Shown here one piece after another: positions 51,991-60,840 of a stretch of DNA of 64,000 bases. How positions within the stretch are numbered: the first letter of the stretch is position 1; every line of letters starts with the position of its first letter. Below the pieces are notes generated by a model. That model made no database searches. It was given only the letters and a program-made list of their open reading frames with translations, and was not told the origin of the DNA. Origin of the DNA: Burkholderia arboris (lineage in GTDB: Bacteria > Pseudomonadota > Gammaproteobacteria > Burkholderiales > Burkholderiaceae). The stretch is taken from the NCBI RefSeq assembly GCF_902499125.1, contig NZ_CABVPX010000014.1, positions 62,001-126,000 of the forward strand, in the 5' to 3' direction. Both the position numbers and the translations under genes were made by a program.

Positions 51991-53631
51991 ATGAAAGCAT
52001 CGGATCTGTTCGTGAAGGCGCTGGAAGCCGAAGGCGTCGAGTACGTGTTCGGTATTCCCGGCGAAGAAAACCTCGATCTGCTCGAATCGCTGCGGCGATC
52101 GAAGATCAAGCTCGTGCTGACCCGGCACGAGCAGGCGGCCGGGTTCATGGCCGCCACCTACGGCCGCCTGACGGGCCGCACCGGCGTGTGTCTCGCAACG
52201 CTCGGGCCCGGCGCGACGAACTTCGTCACGGCCGCCGCGTATGCGCAGCTCGGCGGCATGCCGATGCTGATGATCACCGGGCAGAAGCCGATCAAGTCCA
52301 GCAAGCAGGGCCACTTCCAGATCGTCGACGTGGTCGACATGATGCAGCCGCTCACGAAGCTCACGCGGCAGATCGTGTCGATCGGCAACATCCCGTCGGC
52401 CGTGCGCGAGGCGTTCCGCCGCGCGGAGGAGGAGCGCCCGGGTGCCACGCACCTCGAACTGCCGGAAGACATCGCGCACGAGGAGGGCGACGGCAAGCCG
52501 ATCCCGCGCAGCTACAGCCGGCGGCCGGTGGCCGAGGAGAAGGCGGTCGCGCATGCGGTCGACGCGATCCAGGCCGCGCGCCATCCGCTCTTGATGATCG
52601 GCGCGGGCGGCAACCGCAAGACCACCTGCAAGATGCTGCTCGAATTCGTCGACAAGACGGGCATCCCGTTCTTCACGACGCAGATGGGCAAGGGCGTGAT
52701 CGACGAGACGCATCCGCTGTGGCTCGGCAACGCGACGCTGTCCGATGGCGACTTCGTGCACCGCGCGATCGAGCATGCGGACTGCATCATCAACGTCGGC
52801 CACGACGTGATCGAGAAGCCGCCGTTCTTCATGCGCACCGACGACAAGACGGTGATTCACGTGAACTTCCTCGGCGCGCAGGTCGATCCCGTCTATTTCC
52901 CGCAGATCGAGGTGGTCGGCGACATCGCGAACGCGGTGTGGCAGATGAAGGAGGCCGTGTCGCCGCAGCCGCACTGGGATTTCGCGCGCTTCGCAATGAT
53001 CAAGGAGCACTTCGACGCGCACCTGGAGAAGGGCCAGCACGACCCGCGCTTCCCGATGTATCCGGTGCGCATCGTCAACGACCTGTACAACGCCATGCCG
53101 GTCGACGGCATCGTCTGTCTCGACAACGGGATGTACAAGATCTGGTTCGCGCGCTACTGGCGTGCGCACGAGCCGAACTCGCTGCTGCTCGACAACGCGC
53201 TCGCGTCGATGGGCGCGGGCCTGCCGTCGGCGATCGCGACGAAGATCGTGCATCCGCAGCGCAAGGTGATCGCCGTGTGCGGCGACGGCGGCTTCATGAT
53301 GAATTCGCAGGAACTCGAAACGGCCGTGCGGCTGAAGCTCGACATCGTCGTGATGATCCTGCGCGACGACGCGTTCGGGATGATCCGCTGGAAGCAGGAG
53401 AACATGAATTTCCCCGATTACGCGATGACGCTGCAGAACCCCGATTTCGTCGCGTATGCGCAAAGCTATGGCGCGCACGGGCACCGCGTCGAATCGGCCG
53501 ACGATCTCGAGCCGCTGCTGCGCGAGTGCTTCTCGTCGCCGGGCGTGCACGTGATCGACGTGCCGATCGACTATTCGGACAACGAGCGCGTGCTGAACCG
53601 CGAGATCAAGCGTCTGTCGGCGCAACTCTGA
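51991..53631 (+). CDS. acetolactate-synthase-like ThDP enzyme, stand-alone large subunit
   Basis: A 546-residue thiamine-diphosphate enzyme with three domains: PYR (FVKALEAEGVEYVFGIPGEE, with the catalytic Glu in RHEQAAGFMAATYGR), central (about 190-330) and PP, with GDGGFMMNSQELETAVRLKL as the ThDP/Mg motif. It is closest to catabolic, AlsS-like acetolactate synthases without a regulatory subunit. The next gene is an aldehyde dehydrogenase only 29 bases on, an unusual partner, so the true reaction may not be acetolactate formation. It sits after a long structured leader. Confidence 0.85.
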   Translation: MKASDLFVKALEAEGVEYVFGIPGEENLDLLESLRRSKIKLVLTRHEQAAGFMAATYGRLTGRTGVCLATLGPGATNFVTAAAYAQLGGMPMLMITGQKPIKSSKQGHFQIVDVVDMMQPLTKLTRQIVSIGNIPSAVREAFRRAEEERPGATHLELPEDIAHEEGDGKPIPRSYSRRPVAEEKAVAHAVDAIQAARHPLLMIGAGGNRKTTCKMLLEFVDKTGIPFFTTQMGKGVIDETHPLWLGNATLSDGDFVHRAIEHADCIINVGHDVIEKPPFFMRTDDKTVIHVNFLGAQVDPVYFPQIEVVGDIANAVWQMKEAVSPQPHWDFARFAMIKEHFDAHLEKGQHDPRFPMYPVRIVNDLYNAMPVDGIVCLDNGMYKIWFARYWRAHEPNSLLLDNALASMGAGLPSAIATKIVHPQRKVIAVCGDGGFMMNSQELETAVRLKLDIVVMILRDDAFGMIRWKQENMNFPDYAMTLQNPDFVAYAQSYGAHGHRVESADDLEPLLRECFSSPGVHVIDVPIDYSDNERVLNREIKRLSAQL

Positions 53632-53660
53632 AATCCCCGTTCACAGGAAGGAGTCGTTCC

Positions 53661-55094
53661 ATGTTGAAGGAAACCTATCCGTACTACCTCGCCAACGAAG
53701 CCGTCTACGCGAATACCGATCTGGAGGTGACGGACAAGTTCAGCGGCAAGGTCGCGACGCGCGTCGCGCTGGCCGACGCGAAGGCGATCGATGCGGCGAT
53801 CGCCGCGGCGGTCGACGCGGCGAAGCCGATGCGCGAGATGCCGGCCTACAAGCGGCAGGCCGTGCTCGACCATTGCGTCGCGCGCTTTCGCGAGCGCTTC
53901 GACGAGCTGGCCGAGGCGCTGTGCATCGAGGCCGGCAAGCCGATCAACGATTCGAAGGGCGAAGTCACGCGGTTGATCGATACGTTCCGCGTCGCGTCCG
54001 AGGAATCGGTGCGCATCGACGGCGAGATCATCAACCTCGAGATCTCCGCGCGTGCGCAGGGCTATACGGGCTACACGAAGCGCGTGCCGGTCGGCCCGTG
54101 CTCGTTCATCTCGCCGTTCAATTTTCCGCTGAACCTCGCCGCGCACAAGGTCGCGCCGGCGCTCGCGGCGGGCTGCCCGTTCGTGCTGAAGCCCGCGAGC
54201 CGCACGCCGATCGGCGCGCTGATCATCGGCGAGGTGCTCGCGGAAACCGACTTGCCGAAGGGCGCGTTTTCGGTGCTGCCCGCACATCGCGACGGCGCCG
54301 ACCTGTTCACGACCGACGAGCGCTTCAAGCTGCTGTCGTTCACGGGTTCGCCGGCCGTCGGCTGGGCGCTGAAGGAGAAGGCCGGCAAGAAGAAAGTCGT
54401 ACTGGAACTCGGCGGCAACGCAGCCGCGATCGTCGATGCGGACCAGCGCGACCGGCTCGACTACGTGGTCGAGCGTCTCGCGTTCGGCGCGTACTACCAG
54501 TCGGGCCAGAGCTGCATCGGCGTGCAGCGGATCCTCGTGCATGCGGATCTTTACGACGCGCTGCGCGAGAAGCTGATCGCGAAGACGCGTTCGCTGAAGA
54601 TGGGCGATCCGAAGGATCCGTCGACGTTCGTCGGCCCGATGATCTCCGAATCCGAATCGCGCCGGCTGTCGGGCTGGATGGATGCGGCCGTCGCGGCGGG
54701 CGCGAAGATCGTCGCGGGTGGCAAGGTCGATGGCGCGATGTTCGAGGCGACGCTGCTCGAGAACGTCGGGCATGAGCAGGACCTGTACCGGAAGGAGGCG
54801 TTCGGCCCCGTTGCGATCCTCGAGAAGTTCGAGCGCTTCGACGATGCGCTCGCGCGCGTGAACGACAGCGACTTCGGGCTGCAGGCCGGCGTGTTTACCG
54901 ATTCGCTCACGCATGCGCAGCGTGCGTGGGACGAACTGGAGGTCGGCGGCGTCGTGATCAACGACGTGCCGTCGTTCCGCGTCGACAACATGCCGTATGG
55001 CGGCGTGAAGGATTCAGGCCTCGGCCGCGAAGGGATCCGCTACGCGATCGAGGACATGACCGAACCGCGGCTGATGGTCGTGCGGCGCCGATAA
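53661..55094 (+). CDS. NAD(P)-dependent aldehyde dehydrogenase
   Basis: A 477-residue ALDH-superfamily member. FISPFNFPLNLAAHKVAPAL is the cofactor-binding entry, FTGSPAVGWALKEKAG follows, LELGGNAAAIV is the general-base (Glu) motif, and YYQSGQSCIGVQRILVH holds the catalytic Cys. It resembles the non-phosphorylating glyceraldehyde/lactaldehyde-type subgroup. Ribosome-binding site GGAAGGAG precedes ATG 53661. It is 29 bases downstream of the ALS-like gene, so the pair probably channels an alpha-keto acid or aldehyde. It is followed by a very strong terminator. Confidence 0.9.
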   Translation: MLKETYPYYLANEAVYANTDLEVTDKFSGKVATRVALADAKAIDAAIAAAVDAAKPMREMPAYKRQAVLDHCVARFRERFDELAEALCIEAGKPINDSKGEVTRLIDTFRVASEESVRIDGEIINLEISARAQGYTGYTKRVPVGPCSFISPFNFPLNLAAHKVAPALAAGCPFVLKPASRTPIGALIIGEVLAETDLPKGAFSVLPAHRDGADLFTTDERFKLLSFTGSPAVGWALKEKAGKKKVVLELGGNAAAIVDADQRDRLDYVVERLAFGAYYQSGQSCIGVQRILVHADLYDALREKLIAKTRSLKMGDPKDPSTFVGPMISESESRRLSGWMDAAVAAGAKIVAGGKVDGAMFEATLLENVGHEQDLYRKEAFGPVAILEKFERFDDALARVNDSDFGLQAGVFTDSLTHAQRAWDELEVGGVVINDVPSFRVDNMPYGGVKDSGLGREGIRYAIEDMTEPRLMVVRRR

Positions 55095-55123
55095 CGCGCG
55101 CGGGTGCGCGGCACGGAGCCGCG

Positions 55124-55167
55124 ACGGCACGCAGGCGGGCGATCGGGCCGGCCTGCGTGCCGTTTTT
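55124..55167 (+). terminator. rho-independent terminator of the ALS-ALDH operon
   Basis: ACGGCACGCAGGC (55124-55136), 14-base loop, GCCTGCGTGCCGT (55151-55163), then TTTT. The 13-base stem is perfect. Confidence 0.88.
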
Positions 55168-55334
55168 CATCGTGGCGTGCGCATCGGGCCGACACAGCTC
55201 GCGCGTCCCCCCCGCGCGGTGGCCCGCCGGCCGCGCGCTCGACTGCGAGCCTCGCCTCGTGATGTAATCGCGCCAAACTGCCGACCGGGGTACGACGCCG
55301 GAAAGCGCGAATTCATTCTTCACGAGGTCGATTC

Positions 55335-56918
55335 ATGTCCCCCGTCTCGGCATTCAAGCTGGTTCTGTTGTCATTCCTGGCGATCGTCGCGCTCGAATGC
55401 ATCGCCAAGCGGTTGCGGCTGCCGCCGGCCGCCGCGCTGCTGATCGGCGGCATCGGCATCGCATTCATCCCCGGCCTGCCGCCGATCAACCTCGATCCCG
55501 AGCTGGTGCTGCTGGTGTTCCTGCCGCCGCTGCTGATGGACGGCGCGTACTTCTCCGTGTGGGAAGAGTTCAAGCGCAACGTCGGCGGCATCCTGATGCT
55601 CGCGATCGGCGCGGTCGCGTTCACCACGTTCGCGGTCGGCTTCGCCGTGCACTGGGTGGTGCCGGCGCTGCCGTGGGCCGCGTGCTTCGCGCTCGGCGCG
55701 ATCGTGTCGCCGCCCGACGCGGTGGCCGCGAAGGCCGTGCTCGAACGCGTCGCGCTGCCGCGCCGGCTGATGGTGCTGCTCGAAGGCGAGAGCCTGCTGA
55801 ACGACGCGGCCGGCCTCGTGCTGTTCCGCTTCGCGGTCGTGGCCGCGCTTACCGGCGCGTTCAGCCTCGAGCATGCGGTCGTGCGTTTCGCGGAACTCGG
55901 GCTCGGCGGGGTCGTGGTCGGCTTCGTGGTCGGCAAGCTCGTCGTGTGGTTCCTCAAGCTGCTCGACGACGACTATCTCGTGATCACCGTCGCGGTCATC
56001 GCCGGCTGGATCGCGTACATCGCGGGCGAAATGGTCGAGGTGTCGGGCGTGATCGCAACCGTCACGGCCGGGATGATCGTCGGCTGGCATCAGCATGAGG
56101 TGTTCTCGGCGGCCGTGCGTACGCGCGGCACCGCGTTCTGGCAGGTCATCGTGTTCCTGCTCGAAGCGATGGTGTTCGTGCTGATCGGGCTGTCGCTGCG
56201 TGGCGCGATTCACCGCCTCGGCGGTTTCGAACAGGTGCTCGCCACGATGGTGCCGCCGGTGCTTGCGGTGCTGGCCGCGGTGATCGTGTCGCGTTTCGTG
56301 TGGATCTACGCGGTCGAGGCGCTGAAGTGGCCGGTGCGCGGGTTCGCGCGGCGCGGCGAAGCACCCGACTGGAAGGCGGCGACGATCATGAGCTGGGCCG
56401 GGATGCGCGGCGTCGTGACGCTCGCGATTGCGCTGTCGCTGCCGGAGGCGCTGCCCGGCCGCGACGTGATCCTGGTCGCGTCGTTTGCGGTGATCCTCGT
56501 CACCGTGCTGCTGCAGGGCACGACGATCGGGCCACTGATCCGGCTGCTGCGCCTGCCGCAGCGCGAGGAGCGCGCCGCGCACCACCTGACCGAGCCGCAG
56601 ACGTGGGCACACGTCGAGGCCGCGCAGCTCGCGGCGATCCAGCCGCTCGTGCGCGACGAGAACGGCGTCGTGATCCATCCGCGCCTGCTCGAGCAATACA
56701 CGTATCGCGCGGAACTGACCGAGCGGGCGAAGAACGAGCCCGAATACCCGGCGGAAGTGCGCGCCGCGCACTACGATGTGGTGCTGGCCGCGATCCGGGC
56801 CGGGCGCGCGGAGCTGTTGCGCCTGCACCGTTCGGGGCGCATCCACGACGAAATGCTGCACGCGCTCGAGCGCGACCTCGACCTGCAGGAAGTGTCCGCG
56901 CAGCACGCGCGCGGGTAA
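55335..56918 (+). CDS. CPA1-family Na+/H+ antiporter (NhaP-like)
   Basis: A 527-residue protein with 12 to 13 TM segments. VLLVFLPPLLMDGAYF is the family TM motif, ALGAIVSPPDAVAAKAVLER and VLLEGESLLNDAAGLVLFRF carry the acidic residues of the ion site (ND pair), and TIMSWAGMRGVVTLAIALSL is the C-terminal conserved TM. A cytoplasmic tail of about 120 residues follows, with Glu/Arg-rich helices. It exchanges Na+ or K+ for H+ across the inner membrane. ATG 55335. Monocistronic, after the ALDH terminator. Confidence 0.91.
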   Translation: MSPVSAFKLVLLSFLAIVALECIAKRLRLPPAAALLIGGIGIAFIPGLPPINLDPELVLLVFLPPLLMDGAYFSVWEEFKRNVGGILMLAIGAVAFTTFAVGFAVHWVVPALPWAACFALGAIVSPPDAVAAKAVLERVALPRRLMVLLEGESLLNDAAGLVLFRFAVVAALTGAFSLEHAVVRFAELGLGGVVVGFVVGKLVVWFLKLLDDDYLVITVAVIAGWIAYIAGEMVEVSGVIATVTAGMIVGWHQHEVFSAAVRTRGTAFWQVIVFLLEAMVFVLIGLSLRGAIHRLGGFEQVLATMVPPVLAVLAAVIVSRFVWIYAVEALKWPVRGFARRGEAPDWKAATIMSWAGMRGVVTLAIALSLPEALPGRDVILVASFAVILVTVLLQGTTIGPLIRLLRLPQREERAAHHLTEPQTWAHVEAAQLAAIQPLVRDENGVVIHPRLLEQYTYRAELTERAKNEPEYPAEVRAAHYDVVLAAIRAGRAELLRLHRSGRIHDEMLHALERDLDLQEVSAQHARG

Positions 56919-57397
56919 GCGGGCGCGACCCGCCTTCTCACGGGCCGGCGTCCTGCCGGCGCCGATGCGCGCACAGGGCGATCCTCGCCCGTCACGCGAC
57001 TTTTTGCTCCCGCCCGCGCGCCGATTCGGTGTTTCTGAATCCGGCCCTCAATACGACCGGCAGCCAGCCTTGCAGCGCATGCAAACCTGATGGCGCCGGT
57101 CTCGCAAACGTTATCGTGTTTCGAATCCGGAAATGATCTGATTTATCTGATTCCGTCTCTTTCTGCATATTTGGCAAAACTAAACCGGAAGGAGATAGAT
57201 GCTGTGTTCTAATTTCATTTAGAATCAGCCGGTTATCTTTATTGAGAGAAAGAATGCGGAGGTAATGCGGTCGCCGACGGGGAAAGAAGCGGCGTCCAAA
57301 GCCCCGCAAGGCAGTGCCGACAGGCTAAATCGGCGGAATCAGGCGGGTTTATCAACCGCCAAAATAAGATGGCGTCCAAGTCGGATAAACAACTCCT
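56919..57397 (+). other. upstream region of the Wsp cluster
   Basis: About 480 bases. The part from 57120 to 57260 is unusually AT-rich and probably holds the promoter. It contains a seven-codon reading frame with a strong ribosome-binding site (57199-57222) and a 54-codon frame (57264-57428) that overlaps the first Wsp gene. I see no confident -35/-10 pair. Confidence 0.4.
57199..57222 (+). promoter_or_regulatory. possible leader peptide MLCSNFI upstream of the Wsp cluster
   Basis: GGAAGGAGATAG (57188-57199) is one of the best ribosome-binding sites in the window, yet it leads to ATG 57199 and only seven codons before TAG. It could be a leader peptide or a ribosome-standby site; it may also be chance. 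Confidence 0.3.
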
Positions 57398-58531
57398 ATG
57401 AAAGAATCGATTGGAGATTCGGCGTTTGAAACTGTATTTATGAAAGAATCGAGCAGTGATAATGCCTCGGATTGTCTCGAATCGGGGTTATCGGTCCTCC
57501 TGGTCGACGATCAGCCGTTCGTCGGTGAGGTGATCCGCCGCGCATTGCGCAGCGAGCACGACATCGACCTGCACGTGTGCACCGACGCGCACCGGGCGAT
57601 GGCGGTCGCGCGCGACGTGAAGCCGACGGTGATCCTGCAGGACCTCGTGATGCCGGAGATCGACGGCCTCGATCTCGTTCGCGCGTGGCGCGCCGACGCC
57701 GGCACCGCACGCGTGCCGATCATCGTGCTGTCCGCGAAGGAGGAGCCGATCGTCAAGCGTGAGGCGTTCATCGCCGGCGCGAACGACTATCTGGTGAAGC
57801 TCCCCGACGCGATGGAACTGACCGCGCGCATCCGTTATCACTCGAATTCGTACCTGATGTCCCGGCAGCGCGACGAGGCGCTCGATTTCCTGTCGCACGA
57901 CATGCGTTCGCCGCAGACGTCGATCCTCGCGCTGCTCGACGTCTACCGCACCGAGCACGGCGACATGCCGGCGATCATGGAGCGCATCGCCGGCCATGCG
58001 CGGCGCGCGCTCGCGCTCGCCGACGGCTTCATCCATCTGACCCGTGCGCAGTCCGAGCGCCGTGCGCACGACGTCGTGAGTCTCAACGAAATCGTGCTCG
58101 ATGCCGTCGACCAGCTGTGGGAGAAGGCGGCCGGGCTCGGTTGCCGGGTCGTCGCGCATGTGCCCGACGCCGAGTGCGTGACGATGGGCGACCGCATGAT
58201 GCTCACGCGCGCGGTCGCGAACCTGATCGACAACGGGCTGAAGTACGGCCCGGCCGGCACGGACGTGCATTGCACGCTGAGCGTCGAGGATGGCGCCTGG
58301 CTGATCGGCGTCGAGGATACCGGCGCCGGCATCGCACCGGAGCAGCGCACGGCTGCGACCGAGTCGTTCGTGCAGCTCGAATCCGCGCATGGCGCGGCGC
58401 GCAGCGGCTTTGGCCTCGGGCTCGCGTTCGTTCGCGCGACGGCGGCGCGGCATCGCGGCCAGATCCTGATGCGCAATACGGCGCGCGGCTTCATGGTCGC
58501 GCTCCGGCTGCCGGCGCAACCGGAGCGGTGA
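57398..58531 (+). CDS. receiver-histidine kinase hybrid of the Wsp cluster (WspHRR-like)
   Basis: A 377-residue soluble protein. Residues about 30-150 form a response-regulator receiver (VLLVDDQPFVGEVIRRAL, phospho-acceptor Asp in LQDLVMPEIDGLDL, then IIVLSAKEE with T/S and Lys in YLVKLPD). Next is a dimerisation/phosphoacceptor helix, LDFLSHDMRSPQTSILALL with the H-box His, and an HATPase (LIDNGLKYGP, GVEDTGAGIAPE, GFGLGLAFVRATA). There is no GGDEF domain. In B. cenocepacia the wsp cluster carries such a hybrid in place of the diguanylate cyclase WspR. ATG 57398; the sequence ATGAAAGAATCGA recurs at 57440, giving an alternative start. Confidence 0.85.
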   Translation: MKESIGDSAFETVFMKESSSDNASDCLESGLSVLLVDDQPFVGEVIRRALRSEHDIDLHVCTDAHRAMAVARDVKPTVILQDLVMPEIDGLDLVRAWRADAGTARVPIIVLSAKEEPIVKREAFIAGANDYLVKLPDAMELTARIRYHSNSYLMSRQRDEALDFLSHDMRSPQTSILALLDVYRTEHGDMPAIMERIAGHARRALALADGFIHLTRAQSERRAHDVVSLNEIVLDAVDQLWEKAAGLGCRVVAHVPDAECVTMGDRMMLTRAVANLIDNGLKYGPAGTDVHCTLSVEDGAWLIGVEDTGAGIAPEQRTAATESFVQLESAHGAARSGFGLGLAFVRATAARHRGQILMRNTARGFMVALRLPAQPER

Positions 58532-58654
58532 TTTCGCGGTGCGGCCAGCCGGCGCCGCGCCGCCCGCAGACCCCGATGCGCTCGTGGCGCGCCTTCCGGC
58601 GCGCAGGCGGGCGCGGATTTTTTCAACGCTGATTTTAGAAAGCCCATAACGAAC

Positions 58655-60331
58655 ATGGCCACCGTGACGCCCCGCGCGACCAATGAAAGCCTGCATCCGA
58701 CGATCGGCGCTGCCCGGCTGACGCTCGGCAATCGCATCCTGCTCAGCTTCGGCGTGCTGTTCGTGCTGATGCTGGTGACAGCCGGCGTGTCGTACGAGCG
58801 ACTGCGCGCGATCAACAGCGAAGCCGTCAGCATCGAGCGTGACTCGCTGCCCGGCGTCTACCTCGCGTCGTCGCTGCGCGGTTCGGTCAACGAATCGTTC
58901 ACGCTGCTGCAGCAGGCGACCTTCGTCGACACCGAGTCCGAAACCGTGCAGCGCGATCTCGCGAAGATCTCCGACGCGCTGAAGGACATCGAGTCGCTGT
59001 CGGTCGACTACCAGAGCACGACGTTCCGCGACGACGACCGGCAACGCTTCGCGACGTTCCGCGGCGCCTACGATCGCTACGTGCCGCTGCTGAACGAAGC
59101 CGTTCAGAAGAGCCGCGTGTCGCGCGAGGAGGCCGTCGCCGCGTACGCGAAAACGCTGCCCGCATGGACCGAGGTCGTGCGCAACGCGAACGTGCTGGTG
59201 CAGGAGAACCGCAAGTTCGCGGAACAGTCCGCGAAGATGATCCGCGAATCCGTGCAGGACACCGAAGTCGTGCTCGCGACCGCACTCGCGTTCGTGCTGC
59301 TGACCGCGCTCGGGCTCGGCTACGTGCTGTACCGTTCGGTCACCGTACCGATGGCGCGCCTTGTGGAAGTGCACGACGTGATGCGCACCGGCAACCTGAC
59401 GCGCCGCCTCGACCTGCGCCGCCGCGACGAATTCGGCACGCTCGAGACGGGCTTCAACCGGATGGCCGACGAGCTGACCGAACTCGTCGCCCGCGCGCAG
59501 CAATCCTCGCTGCAGGTGACGACATCGGTGGCCGAGATCGCGGCGACGTCGCGCGAGCAGCAGGCGACCGCGAATGAAACGGCGGCGACGACGACGGAAA
59601 TCGGCGCGACGTCGCGCGAGATCTTCGCGACGTCGCGCGACCTGCTGCGCACGATGAACGAGGTGGCCGGCGTGGCCGAGCAATCGGCGACGCTCGCGGG
59701 CGTGAGCCAGAGCGGGCTCACGCGGATGGGCGAGACGATGCGCAGCGTGATGGATGCGGCCGGCTCGGTGAACGCGAAGCTCGCGATCCTCAACGAGAAG
59801 GCGCTGAACATCAACCAGGTGGTCGCGACGATCACCAAGGTGGCCGACCAGACCAACCTGCTGTCGCTGAACGCGGCGATCGAGGCCGAGAAGGCCGGCG
59901 AGTACGGCCGCGGCTTCGCGGTCGTCGCCACCGAGATCCGCCGCCTGGCCGACCAGACGGCCGTCGCGACCTACGACATCGAGCAGACGGTGAAGGAAAT
60001 CCAGTCGGCCGTGTCGGCGGGCGTGATGGGGATGGACAAGTTCTCCGAGGAAGTGCGTCGCGGGATGCTCGACGTGCAGCAGGTCGGCGGGCAGCTGTCG
60101 CAGATCATCGCCGAAGTGCAGACGCTCGCGCCGCGCTTCCAGATGGTCAACGAAGGGATGCAGACGCAGGCGAACGGCGCCGAGCAGATCACGCAGGCGC
60201 TGTCGCAGCTGTCGGAGGCTGCGCAGCAGACGGCCGAGTCGCTGCGCCAGTCGTCGCAGGCGATCGACGACCTGACGCTGGTGGCGAACCAGTTGCGTAC
60301 CAGCGTGTCGCGTTTCAAGGTCGACGCGTGA
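58655..60331 (+). CDS. wspA: Wsp surface-sensing chemoreceptor
   Basis: A 558-residue MCP. TM1 at about 28-48, a four-helix-type periplasmic domain (about 49-205), TM2 near 208-228, then HAMP ([20 protein letters not shown]) and the signalling hairpin with [20 protein letters not shown] followed by [20 protein letters not shown]. The Glu in IEAEKA and the extended conserved region agree with WspA. In Pseudomonas it senses surface contact and forms distributed clusters. It starts 123 bases after the hybrid kinase gene, and its stop codon overlaps the GTG start of wspB. Confidence 0.92.
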   Translation: MATVTPRATNESLHPTIGAARLTLGNRILLSFGVLFVLMLVTAGVSYERLRAINSEAVSIERDSLPGVYLASSLRGSVNESFTLLQQATFVDTESETVQRDLAKISDALKDIESLSVDYQSTTFRDDDRQRFATFRGAYDRYVPLLNEAVQKSRVSREEAVAAYAKTLPAWTEVVRNANVLVQENRKFAEQSAKMIRESVQDTEVVLATALAFVLLTALGLGYVLYRSVTVPMARLVEVHDVMRTGNLTRRLDLRRRDEFGTLETGFNRMADELTELVARAQQSSLQVTTSVAEIAATSREQQATANETAATTTEIGATSREIFATSRDLLRTMNEVAGVAEQSATLAGVSQSGLTRMGETMRSVMDAAGSVNAKLAILNEKALNINQVVATITKVADQTNLLSLNAAIEAEKAGEYGRGFAVVATEIRRLADQTAVATYDIEQTVKEIQSAVSAGVMGMDKFSEEVRRGMLDVQQVGGQLSQIIAEVQTLAPRFQMVNEGMQTQANGAEQITQALSQLSEAAQQTAESLRQSSQAIDDLTLVANQLRTSVSRFKVDA

Positions 60332-60840
60332 CGCGCGCCGATCCGCAGGGCGGCGCCCATGCGCTGTTCCTGATGTTCGAGCTCGACGGCGAGCGTTACG
60401 CGCTCGACGCGGCCGGCATCGAGGAGGTGCTGCCGCTCGCCGTCACGAAAGCCGTGCCGGGCGCGCCCGACTGGATCGCCGGGCTGCTGATGCGCGGCGG
60501 CCAGCCGGTGCCGGTGATCGACGTGCCGATGCTGGCGCTCGGGCGGCGTGCGCATGCGCTGCGCTCGACGCGGCTCGTGATGGTCCGCTATCGCGCGGGC
60601 GAGGCCGACGGCGAGCGCACGCTCGGCCTGATCGTCGAACGCGCGACGCAGACGATGCGGATCGATCGCGCGGCGTTTCGCGCAAGCGGCGTCTCGACCG
60701 CACGCACGCGCTGGCTCGGGCTCGTCGCGAACACGCCTGACGGCGTCGTGCAGCAGGTGTCGGTGTCCGACCTGGTCGACGACGTTGCGCGCCTGTATCT
60801 GTTCGACGGCCTGCCGGGCCACGGGGAGGAGTCCGCATGA
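60328..60840 (+). CDS. wspB: CheW-like coupling protein
   Basis: A 170-residue CheW-domain protein: [20 protein letters not shown] and [20 protein letters not shown], then [25 protein letters not shown] and [19 protein letters not shown]. It couples WspA to the WspE kinase. The GTG start at 60328 is placed by the GTGA overlap with the wspA stop, and its own stop overlaps the wspC start (ATGA). Confidence 0.9.
   Translation: MTRADPQGGAHALFLMFELDGERYALDAAGIEEVLPLAVTKAVPGAPDWIAGLLMRGGQPVPVIDVPMLALGRRAHALRSTRLVMVRYRAGEADGERTLGLIVERATQTMRIDRAAFRASGVSTARTRWLGLVANTPDGVVQQVSVSDLVDDVARLYLFDGLPGHGEESA

Noticed and set aside
56992..57309. 105-codon minus-strand frame before the Wsp cluster
   Set aside because: Basic, low-complexity composition with no ribosome-binding site; it covers the AT-rich promoter region.
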